A stretch of DNA of 64,000 bases from Candidatus Binatia bacterium (GTDB taxonomy: Bacteria > Desulfobacterota > Binatia > UBA12015), in contig DATCMB010000006.1 of NCBI GenBank assembly GCA_036563615.1, forward strand, positions 256,149 through 320,148, written 5' to 3'. Under the pieces are notes generated by a model. It searched no databases. It saw only the letters and a program-made list of their open reading frames with translations, and was not told the DNA's origin. A program made the position numbers and the translations under genes. Shown piece after piece: positions 28,384 through 36,973 of the stretch; the stretch's first letter is position 1, and each line of letters begins with the position of its first letter.

Positions 28384-30669
28384 TCAGCCAGGCGTGTTGC
28401 TGACCTCCTCGTACGGCCGGCAGGGCTGCGCCCGCAGCGACGGACACTGCGGCAGCGGCCCGATCGCCTCGAGGCCGGGCAGCACCGGCAGCACCACGCG
28501 CGAGGGCATCGCGCCGCCGCGCGCGATCGTGTTGATCACCTCGCCTTCTGCGGGCAGCGCGCGGAACTTCCAGAGCGCGCGGTCGCCGCCCGGCGCGCTG
28601 ATCGAGATGCGGATGCGCGATCCGGCGCGGAAGGCGTGCGCGAAGGGGAAGAGCTCGACGCGCGCGAGCACGAACTCGCCCGGCACGAGCGGCGCCTCGT
28701 CCTCCTCGCGGTGCGTGTGCACCGGCCGCAGCTCGGTCGACTCCGGCGACTCGACGCGACGGCTCGCCCGCAGCCAGCCGCTCTGCACGTAGGTCTCGAA
28801 GCCGTCGGGGCGGATCTCGCTCAGCGTCACCTGCACGTCGGTGTCGATGGCGGTCGACGTCAACCACAGATCGATGCTGCCCGAGCCCGCCATGAGGACG
28901 TCCTCCTCGAGCGGCTCGGTCGCGTACGCGAGCGCGCGGCCGTCCGGCAGCGGCTGCCAGTGCCAGTCGGGGAGCGTGGTCCACTCGGTGCCCGGCGTGC
29001 GCAGCGACGTGCGCTGCGACGACGACGGATCGTAGATCCACGAGTCGGTGCCTTCCTGCGCGGGCGGCTCGGACACCAGGCGACCGCCCTCGTCGAAGTA
29101 CCACGCGGTCGGCACGAGCTCCGGGATCGGCCAGGCGTCGAACTTCGCCTCGAACTGCGGAACCGGCGCGCCCGGCTCGTCGCCGCCGGCGCCGTTGTCG
29201 AACACGATGCGCACGCGCGGCTCGCTCTCGAACAGCGCCAGCGCCTCCTCGTAGCTCGACACGCCGGCGAAGCGGTCGGGCTCGAGCTCGAGCTCGCCCT
29301 CGGCGCGGAAGACCGAGTCGTTGATCGCGTCGAGGATCACCGGCAGCGCCGGCGAGCGCTGCGGCACGCGGCGCGCGACGTAGAGGTCGAGGAACTCCAT
29401 CCAGCGGGAGAAGATGAACGGCGCGAGCGGCTCGGTGTGTCCGCCGTTGGTGATCGTGATGAACACCTTGTCGCTGCCGAAGCGGTCGAGCATGTTCGCG
29501 AAGTAGGAGCCGGTCTGCTCGTCCTGCCAGGCGCCGGCGAGGAACACCGGCACCTCGATGCGGTCGACGAACAGCGCCGGCGTCACCGGGTCGGCGACCT
29601 CCGGATGGTAGAACGAGTTGTCCTCGATCATCTGGATGATGTCGGGGGACTGATCGCGCAGCCGCTGGTTCGCGATGCAGATCTCGTCGCCCTCGTCCAT
29701 GCGGCGCTGCGCCCAGCGCTGACCGCCCGGACGCGCTTCACGCTGACGCTCCTCGGCCCACGACGTCGCGAAGCCGTTGTTCAGGATGCCGCCCGGGTAG
29801 AGCACGCCGCGCCCGGTGTCGGAGATCACCGACAGCGGCGCGATCGCGGCGAGCCCCGGCGGCTGGAGCCGCGAGACGAAGAGCTGGCTGATGCCCGGGT
29901 ACGAGATCCCGATCATGCCGACCTTGCCGTGCGCGACCCACGGCTGCGACGCGATGATCTCGACGACGTCGTAGCCGTCGGTCGACTGCAGCGTCTCGAA
30001 GAACTGGAACGCGCCGCCCGAGCAGCCGGTGCCGCGCATGTTGACGCCGACCACGGCGTAGCCGAGCGCGTACGCGATCAGGCTGCTCGGCTGCGGGGTG
30101 TCGGGATCGGCCGGCGAGTAGCCGGAGTACTCGATGAGCGTCGGGTACGGCCCGCCGTCGATCGGTCCCGGCAGGAGCACGTTGATCGCGAGCAGCGTCC
30201 CGTCGCGCGTCTCGATGTACTGGTAGCCCGGGCCCACCATCTGCGAGCTGTAGAAGGACGGGTCGGGGACCTCCTCGGGCGTGGTGATGGAGAACGGCTC
30301 GCTCACCATCGTCTGGCCGCCGACCGACGCGGTCACGCGGTAGCCCGGACCCGCCGGGACGTCGCGGAAGATCAGCGAGCCCTGCGCGTCCGCGGTGCCG
30401 GTCGCGACCACCGCACCCGAGCCGTCGACGAGCCGCAGCTCCATGCCGGGCTCGGCGTCGACCACGTACGCCTGCTCGACGCTGCCGCGCGCCGTGTAGG
30501 TCGCTGGGATGCTGCCCGGCGGCGTCGGCGCCGGGGTCGGGGTCGGGATCGGCCCGGCCGAGCTGCTCGAGTCGCCGCAGCCGGTGATGGCGAGCTGGTG
30601 CAGCGCCAGCACGGCGACCAGGGCGAGGGTCCGCAGATGGCGCAGGTGCAGGAGGGATCGCTGTGTCAT
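28384..30669 (-). CDS. CocE/NonD-family hydrolase lipoprotein
   Basis: 761-residue serine hydrolase related to cocaine esterase and X-Pro dipeptidyl-peptidase. A lipoprotein signal ends in ITGC (Cys31), followed by a Thr/Pro linker and a beta-sandwich domain (about 58-130) absent from simple CocE proteins. The alpha/beta-hydrolase part has the nucleophile Ser256 in GISYPG, the oxyanion region VNMRGTGCSGG, and the His in ITNGGHTEP. The C-terminal jelly-roll (from about 540) contains AGSGSIDLWLTSTAIDTDV and RISISAPGG. A TTGACA-18-TACGTT promoter and an AAGGAG ribosome site precede it. It is divergent from two amidohydrolases; its ester or amide substrate is unknown. Confidence 0.9.
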   Translation of the reverse strand: MTQRSLLHLRHLRTLALVAVLALHQLAITGCGDSSSSAGPIPTPTPAPTPPGSIPATYTARGSVEQAYVVDAEPGMELRLVDGSGAVVATGTADAQGSLIFRDVPAGPGYRVTASVGGQTMVSEPFSITTPEEVPDPSFYSSQMVGPGYQYIETRDGTLLAINVLLPGPIDGGPYPTLIEYSGYSPADPDTPQPSSLIAYALGYAVVGVNMRGTGCSGGAFQFFETLQSTDGYDVVEIIASQPWVAHGKVGMIGISYPGISQLFVSRLQPPGLAAIAPLSVISDTGRGVLYPGGILNNGFATSWAEERQREARPGGQRWAQRRMDEGDEICIANQRLRDQSPDIIQMIEDNSFYHPEVADPVTPALFVDRIEVPVFLAGAWQDEQTGSYFANMLDRFGSDKVFITITNGGHTEPLAPFIFSRWMEFLDLYVARRVPQRSPALPVILDAINDSVFRAEGELELEPDRFAGVSSYEEALALFESEPRVRIVFDNGAGGDEPGAPVPQFEAKFDAWPIPELVPTAWYFDEGGRLVSEPPAQEGTDSWIYDPSSSQRTSLRTPGTEWTTLPDWHWQPLPDGRALAYATEPLEEDVLMAGSGSIDLWLTSTAIDTDVQVTLSEIRPDGFETYVQSGWLRASRRVESPESTELRPVHTHREEDEAPLVPGEFVLARVELFPFAHAFRAGSRIRISISAPGGDRALWKFRALPAEGEVINTIARGGAMPSRVVLPVLPGLEAIGPLPQCPSLRAQPCRPYEEVSNTPG

Positions 30670-30700
30670 CGAGAAAGGCTCCTTGCCGAAAAAGGCGCCA

Positions 30701-30730
30701 AACGTAAGGCGTTGCGTCGACGCTTGTCAA
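30701..30730 (-). promoter_or_regulatory. Promoter of the CocE-family gene
   Basis: On the minus strand TTGACA (30730-30725), an 18-base spacer and TACGTT (30706-30701). Transcription would begin about 25 bases before the ATG, leaving room for the AAGGAG ribosome site. Confidence 0.5.
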
Positions 30731-30743
30731 CGCGGGAAAGACG

Positions 30744-30772
30744 CTGGCAGCGCGCGCACGATCCCTGATAAG
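30744..30772 (+). promoter_or_regulatory. Promoter of the first amidohydrolase gene
   Basis: CTGGCA (30744-30749), 17-base spacer, GATAAG (30767-30772). It lies back to back with the CocE promoter, 14 bases away, so the two may be co-regulated. Confidence 0.5.
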
Positions 30773-30820
30773 GGACTCAAGCGAGCGCCCGACCGAGCCC
30801 TGTATCACGGAGTGGACCGC

Positions 30821-31981
30821 GTGACGAAGAACGGCCTGCTCGTCGCCGACAGCGACATGCACGTTTTCGAGCCGCCCGACCTGTGGCAGCGCTACATCGA
30901 CCCCGCCTGGCGGCACGCGGCGCCGATCGGCCTCACCGAGCTGCGGCGCGACATGCGGGTCAAGGTGAAGTCGCACGTCCTGCTGCGGCTCGGCGCGGTG
31001 CGGCCGCTCGCCGTCGAGGGCGGCGCCGGGGCCTGGAAGGCCGAGCACGACGACGCCTACGCCGCGGCCGAGAAGCGTGGCTGGGATCCGACCTCGCAGC
31101 GCGAGGCGATGGACACGGAGGGCGTCGATCGCGCGGTGCTGTTCCCGACGCGCGGGCTCTTCGTGCTCGGGCTCGACAGCCCCGAGATGATGGGTCCGGA
31201 CGGCCTCGAGGGGCCGCTCGCCGCGGCCATCGCGCGCGCCTACAACGACTGGCTCCACGACTTCCTGCGCGAGCTGCCGGGACGCGCCTACGGCGCGGCG
31301 ATGATCGCGCCGCACGACGTGCCGGCGGCGGTCGCGGAGACCCGGCGCGCGGTCGAGAAGCTCGGCTTCAAGGCGATCTTCCTCTCCCCCGGCGCGGTCG
31401 GCCGCCGTCCCTGGCACCACCCGGCGTACGACCCGCTGTGGGCCGAGTGCGAGGCGCTCGGCGTCGCGGTCGCCTTCCACGGCGGCGGCCAGAACCACCT
31501 GAAGCCCGACTTCTCGCTCGAGATCTTCGACAAGCTGATGATGTGGCACACCTTCAGCCAGCCGCTCGGGGTCATGGCGGCCGCCGTGAGCCTGACGGCG
31601 GGCGGCGTGCTCGAGCGCTTCCCGCGGCTGCGGGTCGCGCTGCTCGAGGGTAACTGCTCGTGGGCGCCGTGGCTGTTCTACCGTCTCGACGAGCACTGGG
31701 AGTGGCTCGGCAAGACGGAGGCGCCGGAGCTGCGCATGAAGCCGTCGGAGTACTTCCTGCGCAACTGCTGGCTGTCGGTCGAGGCCGACGAGGAGCCCGT
31801 CAAGCAATACATCGAGCGCTTCGGCGACGACAACCTGGTGTTCTCGACCGACTACCCGCACGCCGATTCCAAGTACCCGCACGCGGTCGAGACCTTCCTG
31901 AAGCTGCCGCTGTCGGAATCCTCGCAGCGCAAGATCCTGTGGGACAACTGGAGCCGGCTCTACGACGTCCCGGCGTCCTGA
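30821..31981 (+). CDS. Amidohydrolase-2 family protein
   Basis: 386-residue TIM-barrel protein of the ACMSD-like amidohydrolase family (PF04909), probably a metal-dependent hydrolase or decarboxylase. Metal-site strings: DSDMHVFEPPDLW (a D-x-H in place of the classical H-x-H), AVAFHGGGQN, LLEGNCSWAPW and the Asp in STDYPHADSKYPH. The GTG at 30821 is chosen because GGAG lies eight bases upstream; GTG 30812 is also in frame. It is followed after 29 bases by a second member of the same family on the same strand, so the pair is likely one operon acting on related compounds. Confidence 0.88.
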   Translation: MTKNGLLVADSDMHVFEPPDLWQRYIDPAWRHAAPIGLTELRRDMRVKVKSHVLLRLGAVRPLAVEGGAGAWKAEHDDAYAAAEKRGWDPTSQREAMDTEGVDRAVLFPTRGLFVLGLDSPEMMGPDGLEGPLAAAIARAYNDWLHDFLRELPGRAYGAAMIAPHDVPAAVAETRRAVEKLGFKAIFLSPGAVGRRPWHHPAYDPLWAECEALGVAVAFHGGGQNHLKPDFSLEIFDKLMMWHTFSQPLGVMAAAVSLTAGGVLERFPRLRVALLEGNCSWAPWLFYRLDEHWEWLGKTEAPELRMKPSEYFLRNCWLSVEADEEPVKQYIERFGDDNLVFSTDYPHADSKYPHAVETFLKLPLSESSQRKILWDNWSRLYDVPAS

Positions 31982-32010
31982 GATAGGTTCGAGGGAGCGG
32001 AGGAAACGCC

Positions 32011-33324
32011 ATGCGAGCGGAAGACCTGATCCTGGTGAGCGTCGACGATCACGTCGTCGAGCCGCCGGACATGTTCGAGCAGCACCTGCCCGTGCAGTAC
32101 AAGGACAAGGCGCCGCGCGTGGTTCGCAAGAAGGACGGCAGCGACGTCTGGTGGTTCAACGGCCAGCAGGTGCCGAACATCGCGCTCAACGCCGTCGTCG
32201 GACGTCCGCCGGAGGAGTACGGCATGGAGCCGACGTCGTACGATCAGCTCCGCCCCGGCTGCTACGACGTGCACGAGCGCATCCGCGACATGAACGCGAA
32301 CGGCGTGCTCGCGTCGCTGTGCTTCCCCTCGTTCCCGGGCTTCACCGGCATGAAGTTCGCGGAGCTCGCCGACAAGAACCTCGCTCGCGTCATGATCCAG
32401 GCGTACAACGACTGGCACATCGACGAGTGGTGCGGATCGTACCCCGGCCGCTTCATCCCGATGGCGCTGCCCATCATGTGGGATCCGACGCTGATGGCGG
32501 AGGAGGTGCGGCGCGTCGCGAAGAAGGGCTGTCACGCGCTCAGCTTCACCGAGAACCCCGAGCGTCTGAAGCTGCCGAGCTTCCACTCCGAGCACTGGGA
32601 CCCGTTGTGGGAGGCGCTGTGCGACGAAGGCACGGTGCTGTGCGTGCACATCGGCTCGGGCGCCGGCATGCAGTTCAACTCGATGGAGGCGCCGGTCGAC
32701 GTGATGATCACGACGACGCCGATGAAGATCGTCGACTTCGCGGCGGACGTGCTGTGGTCGCGCGTCCTGAAGACCTACCCGAAGCTGCGCATCGCGCTCT
32801 CCGAGGGCGGCATCGGCTGGATCCCGTACTTCCTCGAGCGCGCCGACTACGTGCACGAGCACCACCACGCGTGGACGCACCAGGACTTCGGCGGCAAGAA
32901 GCCGAGCCAGGTGTGGCGCGAGCACATGGTGACCTGCTTCATCGACGACCCGATCGGCGTCAAGAACAGACACGCCGTCGGCATCGACACCATCACCTGG
33001 GAGTGCGACTACCCGCACTCGGACACCACGTGGCCGCGCTCGCCGGAGATCCTGATGAAGAGCCTCGAGGGCGTGCCGGACGACGAGGTGAACAAGATCA
33101 CGCACGAGAACGCGCTGCGCATCTTCCGCCTCGACGCCTTCAAGTACCGGCCGAAGGAGAAGTGCACGGCTGGCGCGCTGCGCGCCGAGTCGCCGGACGT
33201 CGATCTGTCGGTCCGCAGCGTCCGCGGCGGCAAGCCGCCCGCGACCGATCCGTCGCGACCGGTCACGACGGCCGACGTGATGCAGCAGCTCGCGGGCGCG
33301 TTCGCGGTGCCGGTCGAGGCCTAG
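32011..33324 (+). CDS. Amidohydrolase-2 family protein
   Basis: 437 residues, paralogue of the preceding gene. It shows SVDDHVVEPPDMF at the N terminus, CFPSFPGF, VLCVHIGSGAGM with a metal-binding His, IALSEGGIGWIPYFLERADY and ECDYPHSDTTWP with the catalytic Asp. GGAGGAAACGCC before the ATG is one of the best ribosome sites in the window. The C-terminal 70 residues (after YRPKEK) extend past the barrel and look disordered. The family includes many uncharacterised enzymes of xenobiotic and aromatic breakdown; the substrate cannot be named. Confidence 0.9.
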   Translation: MRAEDLILVSVDDHVVEPPDMFEQHLPVQYKDKAPRVVRKKDGSDVWWFNGQQVPNIALNAVVGRPPEEYGMEPTSYDQLRPGCYDVHERIRDMNANGVLASLCFPSFPGFTGMKFAELADKNLARVMIQAYNDWHIDEWCGSYPGRFIPMALPIMWDPTLMAEEVRRVAKKGCHALSFTENPERLKLPSFHSEHWDPLWEALCDEGTVLCVHIGSGAGMQFNSMEAPVDVMITTTPMKIVDFAADVLWSRVLKTYPKLRIALSEGGIGWIPYFLERADYVHEHHHAWTHQDFGGKKPSQVWREHMVTCFIDDPIGVKNRHAVGIDTITWECDYPHSDTTWPRSPEILMKSLEGVPDDEVNKITHENALRIFRLDAFKYRPKEKCTAGALRAESPDVDLSVRSVRGGKPPATDPSRPVTTADVMQQLAGAFAVPVEA

Positions 33325-33343
33325 CGTCGGGACGGCCGGAGCG

Positions 33344-34201
33344 TCAAAACAGAACGAGGCCGTACTCGCCGACGACGCGGTAGCCGAGCGCGTGGTAGGC
33401 GCGGCGCGCCGCCGCGTTCTCCTTCCCGGTGAAGAGGACCGAGCGCGTCGCGCCGGCGGCGCGGGCGTGCAGCAGCGAGCCCGCGACCACCGCCCGCGCG
33501 TAGCCGCGACCGCGCAGCGCGGGCGGCGTGAACACGCCGCCGATCTGCACGCAGTCGGGGAGCCGCGCGTTGAAGGCGCTGAACGCGACCGGGTCGCCGT
33601 CGCGCTCGAGCAGGAAGCAGCTCTCCTGTCGCAGCAGCGGCTCGATCTCGGCGGCGCTGCTCGCGTCGAGCTCGGGATCGTCCGCGGGGTGGCCGAGCAG
33701 CTCGACGCGGTACGCGCTGCGCCAGCGGACGACCAGCGCGCGGTCGTCTTCGCGCGCGACGCGCACGCGCAGCTCGCCGCGCGCGAGCGACGAGGGCACG
33801 ACGAGCTCCGCGAGGTCGAGCGCGAAGAGGTCGTCGTGGCTCGTGCAGATCGCGGGCCGCTCCGTGACGCCGAGCGCTTCGCGCGCGGCGAGCACCTGGT
33901 CCCACTCGCCGACGATGCCGCCGAGCGGCCGTCCGGAGGACGCGACCGCGAAGCGCACGACGTCCGCGAGCGCGCGCGGCGCCTGCACGACGACGCTGCC
34001 GTTCCAGGCGTGCGCCGCGACCGCGACCAGCTCCGCGCCCTCGAACGCGCCGGCCCACGTCGCCTGGAACGGCTCGCTGCGGTCGACGAGCCCGCCCGCG
34101 CGCAGGTTCGAGCGCAGGAACAGCGACGCGTCCGCGTGGCGGGCGAGGAAGGCTTCGATCGTCGGCTCGTCGCCGGGCTCGAGCACGCGGACGCGAATCA
34201 T
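33344..34201 (-). CDS. GNAT N-acetyltransferase, two-domain
   Basis: 285-residue acetyl-CoA-dependent transferase. The C-terminal GNAT domain carries the pyrophosphate-binding RGRGYARAVV and then KENAAARRAYHALGYR. The N-terminal half (EPGDEPTIEAFLARHADASLFLRSNL) resembles the DUF4081-type domain that precedes GNAT in actinobacterial and soil proteins. ATG 34201 begins IRVRVLEPGDEP, a typical GNAT start; an in-frame ATG at 34252 adds 17 residues. It converges with the amidohydrolase and is divergent from the NTF2-like gene. Acceptor unknown. Confidence 0.85.
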   Translation of the reverse strand: MIRVRVLEPGDEPTIEAFLARHADASLFLRSNLRAGGLVDRSEPFQATWAGAFEGAELVAVAAHAWNGSVVVQAPRALADVVRFAVASSGRPLGGIVGEWDQVLAAREALGVTERPAICTSHDDLFALDLAELVVPSSLARGELRVRVAREDDRALVVRWRSAYRVELLGHPADDPELDASSAAEIEPLLRQESCFLLERDGDPVAFSAFNARLPDCVQIGGVFTPPALRGRGYARAVVAGSLLHARAAGATRSVLFTGKENAAARRAYHALGYRVVGEYGLVLF

Positions 34202-34278
34202 CGCGCGAGTCTTCCTCGATCGAGCGCCCTGGTCTAGGAAGGACGTTTCCACGCTCGCGAGACGGCGGAGGGACGACG

Positions 34279-34725
34279 ATGGCGACGCCCAGCAGAGCCG
34301 AGGTCGAGAGCGCGTTCCAGCGCTACCTGCAGCTCGGCGCGTTCGAGCGCAACTGGAACGCCTGGGCCGACCTCTTCACCGAGGACGCGTACTACTACGA
34401 GGTGCAGTACGGCACGTTCCGCGGCCGCGAGGCGATCCGCAAGTGGATCACCACGACGATGGCCGGCGTGCCCGACATGTACTTCCCGCCGCCCAAGTGG
34501 GTGATGATCGACGGCGACCGCGTCGCCTTCTGCATCGAGAACGTCTATCCGAACCCGAAGGACCCGAACGGGCCGCCGATCGGCTTCCCGACGTTCACCG
34601 TGCTGCAGTACCGCGACGGCCTGTGGTGCTCGGAAGAGGACTACTACGACGTGAAGGCGAGCGTCGCCGCGCGCGAGGCGTTCCGCGCTGCGGGCGGCAA
34701 GGCAGCGCCGCCGCTCGCGCGCTGA
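34279..34725 (+). CDS. NTF2/SnoaL-like small protein
   Basis: 148-residue cone-shaped alpha+beta fold of the SnoaL/NTF2 superfamily. The signature pieces are VESAFQRYLQLGAFERNWNA, WADLFTEDAYYYEV and FRGREAIRKWI, followed by VLQYRDGLWCSEEDYYD. Members are enzymes (isomerases, dehydratases, lyases) or binding domains, and the active residues vary. GGAGGGACGACG precedes the ATG. The 3' end overlaps the convergent YqgE-like gene by 82 bases. Confidence 0.85.
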   Translation: MATPSRAEVESAFQRYLQLGAFERNWNAWADLFTEDAYYYEVQYGTFRGREAIRKWITTTMAGVPDMYFPPPKWVMIDGDRVAFCIENVYPNPKDPNGPPIGFPTFTVLQYRDGLWCSEEDYYDVKASVAAREAFRAAGGKAAPPLAR

Positions 34726-35498
34726 CGGGAAGCAGCGCGACGGCTCGCGCGCCGACCTGCAGCGGGCGCCGACGCGCGAGCGCCCAGCCATGACGTCGCC
34801 GGCACGTCTGCTGCGGCGACGAGCGCGCCGAACGCACCGAGCGTCGCGGGCCGCGGATCCGGCGCGCGCACCCACTGACCGCGCGCTCTCTCGTTGAGCT
34901 CCCGCCACACCTCGTTCGGGTTGCCGTCGAACACTGGCCGCGCGTCGCCCGGGACGACGCTCCAGTCGCCGCGCGCGATCTCGTCGTCGAGCTGGCGCGG
35001 CGCCCAGCCGGCGAAGCCGACGAAGGCCCGGAAGCGGTCGCGCGGCCCCGGGTCGCGGATCACGCGGCGCAGGACGTCGAGGCTCGCGGTGACGAAGACG
35101 TCGTCGAAGATGCGCTGCGACTCCTCGGGCGCGTCGCCGCCGGTGCGCACCAGGAGCAGCATGCGGTCACGCCCGACCGGACCTCCGAGGAACACGGTCT
35201 CCGAGCGCTCGCGCAGCTCCTCGACGTCCGGCAGCAGGAGCGCGAGCTTGACGTCGGTCGGCCGGTTGATGACGACGCCGAGCGCGCCGTCGGCGTCGTA
35301 CTCGAGCAGCAGAACGACCGTCTCGCGAAAATTCGGATCGACGAGGCGCTCGTTCGCGACCAGCAGCTTGCCGCGCGCGAGCGTCGGTCGCGGCTCGACC
35401 TCCGGTGCGGCGGCGGCGAGCGACGCCGCGAGCAGCGCCGTCACGGCGGCCGCGATCCCGAGCGGCGTCGCACGCGGCGTGGTCGCGCCCAGCTTCAC
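34644..35498 (-). CDS. YqgE/AlgH family (UPF0301) protein with signal peptide
   Basis: 284 residues. The UPF0301 core (about 40-220) is clear: GKLLVANERLVDPNFRETVVLLLEY, GALGVVINRPTDV, VFLGGPVGRD and FVGFAGWAPRQLDDEIARGDW. The family function is unknown. Two oddities: a hydrophobic N-terminal segment ending in AAAAP looks like a signal peptide although the family is normally cytoplasmic, and the last 45 residues are an Ala/Arg-rich tail lying antisense to the 3' end of the NTF2-like gene. The GTG start is supported by GGAGG five bases upstream. Confidence 0.85.
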   Translation of the reverse strand: MKLGATTPRATPLGIAAAVTALLAASLAAAAPEVEPRPTLARGKLLVANERLVDPNFRETVVLLLEYDADGALGVVINRPTDVKLALLLPDVEELRERSETVFLGGPVGRDRMLLLVRTGGDAPEESQRIFDDVFVTASLDVLRRVIRDPGPRDRFRAFVGFAGWAPRQLDDEIARGDWSVVPGDARPVFDGNPNEVWRELNERARGQWVRAPDPRPATLGAFGALVAAADVPATSWLGARASAPAAGRRASRRAASRQRASGGAALPPAARNASRAATLAFTS

Positions 35499-35553
35499 GG
35501 TGGCCTCCGTCGTCGAAGCTACGCCGGCTCCGATGGTGCAGCAAGCGGCGCCC

Positions 35554-35582
35554 TTGTCAGCCTGCGTTGCGATCGCGACAAT
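35554..35582 (+). promoter_or_regulatory. Leaderless-type promoter of the DUF1820 gene
   Basis: TTGTCA (35554-35559), exactly 17 bases, GACAAT (35577-35582). The GTG start at 35590 is 8 bases after the end of the -10, just where transcription should begin. There is no Shine-Dalgarno sequence. Confidence 0.6.
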
Positions 35583-35589
35583 CGGCGCC

Positions 35590-35961
35590 GTGGCGAGCAA
35601 GGTCGGCAAGGTCCCGAGCAAGCGCATCTATCGCGTGCGCTTCATGAACGAGGGGCGGATCTTCGAGCTCTACGCGCGCGAGGTCGCGCAGGGGTCGCTG
35701 TTCGGCTTCATCGAGGTCGCGGACATCGTCTGGGGCAGCAAGTCCGACGTCATCATCGACCCTTCGGAGCAGGAGCTGCGCAACGAGTTCACCGGGGTGA
35801 GCCGCCTCTACGTGCCGCTGCACGCCGTGGTCCGCATCGACGAGGTCGAGAAGGGCGGCACCGCGAAGATCATCTCGCTGCCCGGGACGCAGACCAAGGC
35901 GACCGCGCCAACGGTGCCGATCTACACCCCGAGCGGCACCGGGCCGATCAAGCCGAAGTGA
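35590..35961 (+). CDS. DUF1820 family protein
   Basis: 123-residue cytoplasmic protein. It matches DUF1820 through KRIYRVRFMNEGRIFELYAREV, SLFGFIEVADIVWG, VIIDPSEQELRNEF and VPLHAVVRIDEVEKGGTAKI. No function is known for the family. The C-terminal 30 residues are Pro/Thr-rich and probably disordered. The GTG start coincides with the predicted transcription start of a strong promoter. Confidence 0.9.
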   Translation: MASKVGKVPSKRIYRVRFMNEGRIFELYAREVAQGSLFGFIEVADIVWGSKSDVIIDPSEQELRNEFTGVSRLYVPLHAVVRIDEVEKGGTAKIISLPGTQTKATAPTVPIYTPSGTGPIKPK

Positions 35962-36352
35962 CGAAGCGCTCTCGCGCCACCGCATAGCACGCGACCTTGC
36001 CGGCGCCGTCGGCGGCGCCCGGCGTCAAGCCGAGCCTCTCGCGCGCGCCGCAGGCCGCAGACGCCCGCCAAGCCGCCGCCGTCAGCTCGACGATCCGGAG
36101 CCCGAAGCCGGCGCGCGCGAAGTCGATCTCCTCGCGATCTCCTCCGCGCGTCGCTGCCGCGCACCGTGTTCCGGGCGTCCGGACGCCGCGATCGCCTCGC
36201 GGAGCGAAATCTCCCGACCCTGTTGTCCCGAATCCGGAATCGGGCTTAGGATGCCGCCCGTCTCGTTCTCGGCGCAACGGAAGCCACGGTGTCCAGGTCC
36301 TCGAGCCCGCACGACGGCGCACACACGACAGCGAGCTGCATGGTGCTCCGGC
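35962..36352. other. Intergenic region without a supported gene
   Basis: 391 bases between the DUF1820 and FixJ-type genes. A minus-strand frame ending at 35948 reads protein-like for about 60 residues (EIDFARAGFGLRIVELTAAA...) but has no start codon or conserved motif. It could be a gene remnant. The right part holds a promoter candidate for the regulator. Confidence 0.4.
36223..36252 (+). promoter_or_regulatory. Promoter candidate of the FixJ-type regulator
   Basis: TTGTCC (36223-36228), 18-base spacer, TAGGAT (36247-36252). The spacer holds a near-palindrome, CCCGAATCCGGAATCGGG, that could be an operator. The gene start is 100 bases downstream. Confidence 0.4.
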
Positions 36353-36973
36353 ATGCCTTCTGACGCCATCGTTTACGTCGTCGACGACGACGCCTCCGTT
36401 CGCGACGCGCTCCGCTTTCTGGTCGAGTCGGTCGATCTCCGGGTCGAAGCTTGCGCGAGCGCGCAGGCGTTCCTCGAAGCGTACGACGGGAGCGCGCCCG
36501 GCTGTCTCGTGCTCGACGTCCGCCTGCGCGGCATGAGCGGTCTCGACCTGCAGGCCGAGCTCGGCCGGCGCGGCATCCAGATCCCGACCATCATCGTCAC
36601 CGGACACGGCGACGTGCCGATGGCGGTGCGCGCGATGAAGATGGGCGCGATCGACTTCGTCGAGAAGCCGTTCAACGAGCAGCAGCTCCTCGACCGCATC
36701 CAGCAGGCGATCGACGTCGACCGCGAGCGTCGTCGCAACGGCGAGGAGCGCGCGCACCTGCAGTCGCTGCTCACGACGCTCAGCCCGCGCGAGCGCGAGG
36801 TGATGGACCTGCTGGTGCTCGGCAAGGCGAACAAGGAGGTCGCGGAGCACCTCGGGCTCAGCACGCGGACCGTCGAAGGCCATCGCGCGCGGCTCATGGA
36901 GAAGCTCGGCTGCGAGTCGCTCGCCGAGCTGGTGCGCATCAGCCTCGTCTGCTCGCAGCAGGCCCACACGTAG
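36353..36973 (+). CDS. FixJ/NarL-type response regulator
   Basis: 206-residue two-component response regulator. The receiver domain has the acidic pocket VVDDDAS, the phospho-acceptor Asp55 in LVLDVRLRGMSG, Thr83 in IVTGHGDVPMAVRAMKMGAIDF and Lys105 in EKPF; this wording is typical of the FixJ/TodT group. The C-terminal LuxR-type helix-turn-helix reads LSPREREVMDLLVLGKANKE and STRTVEGHRARLMEKL. No kinase is adjacent, so it is an orphan in this window. The start was placed at MPSDAIVYVVDDD because upstream residues are not part of the domain. Confidence 0.93.
   Translation: MPSDAIVYVVDDDASVRDALRFLVESVDLRVEACASAQAFLEAYDGSAPGCLVLDVRLRGMSGLDLQAELGRRGIQIPTIIVTGHGDVPMAVRAMKMGAIDFVEKPFNEQQLLDRIQQAIDVDRERRRNGEERAHLQSLLTTLSPREREVMDLLVLGKANKEVAEHLGLSTRTVEGHRARLMEKLGCESLAELVRISLVCSQQAHT

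Noticed and set aside
35948-36160. Protein-like minus-strand segment beginning EIDFARAGFGLRIVELTAAA
   Set aside because: No usable start codon, no family and no ribosome site in frame; at most a remnant, not annotated as a gene.
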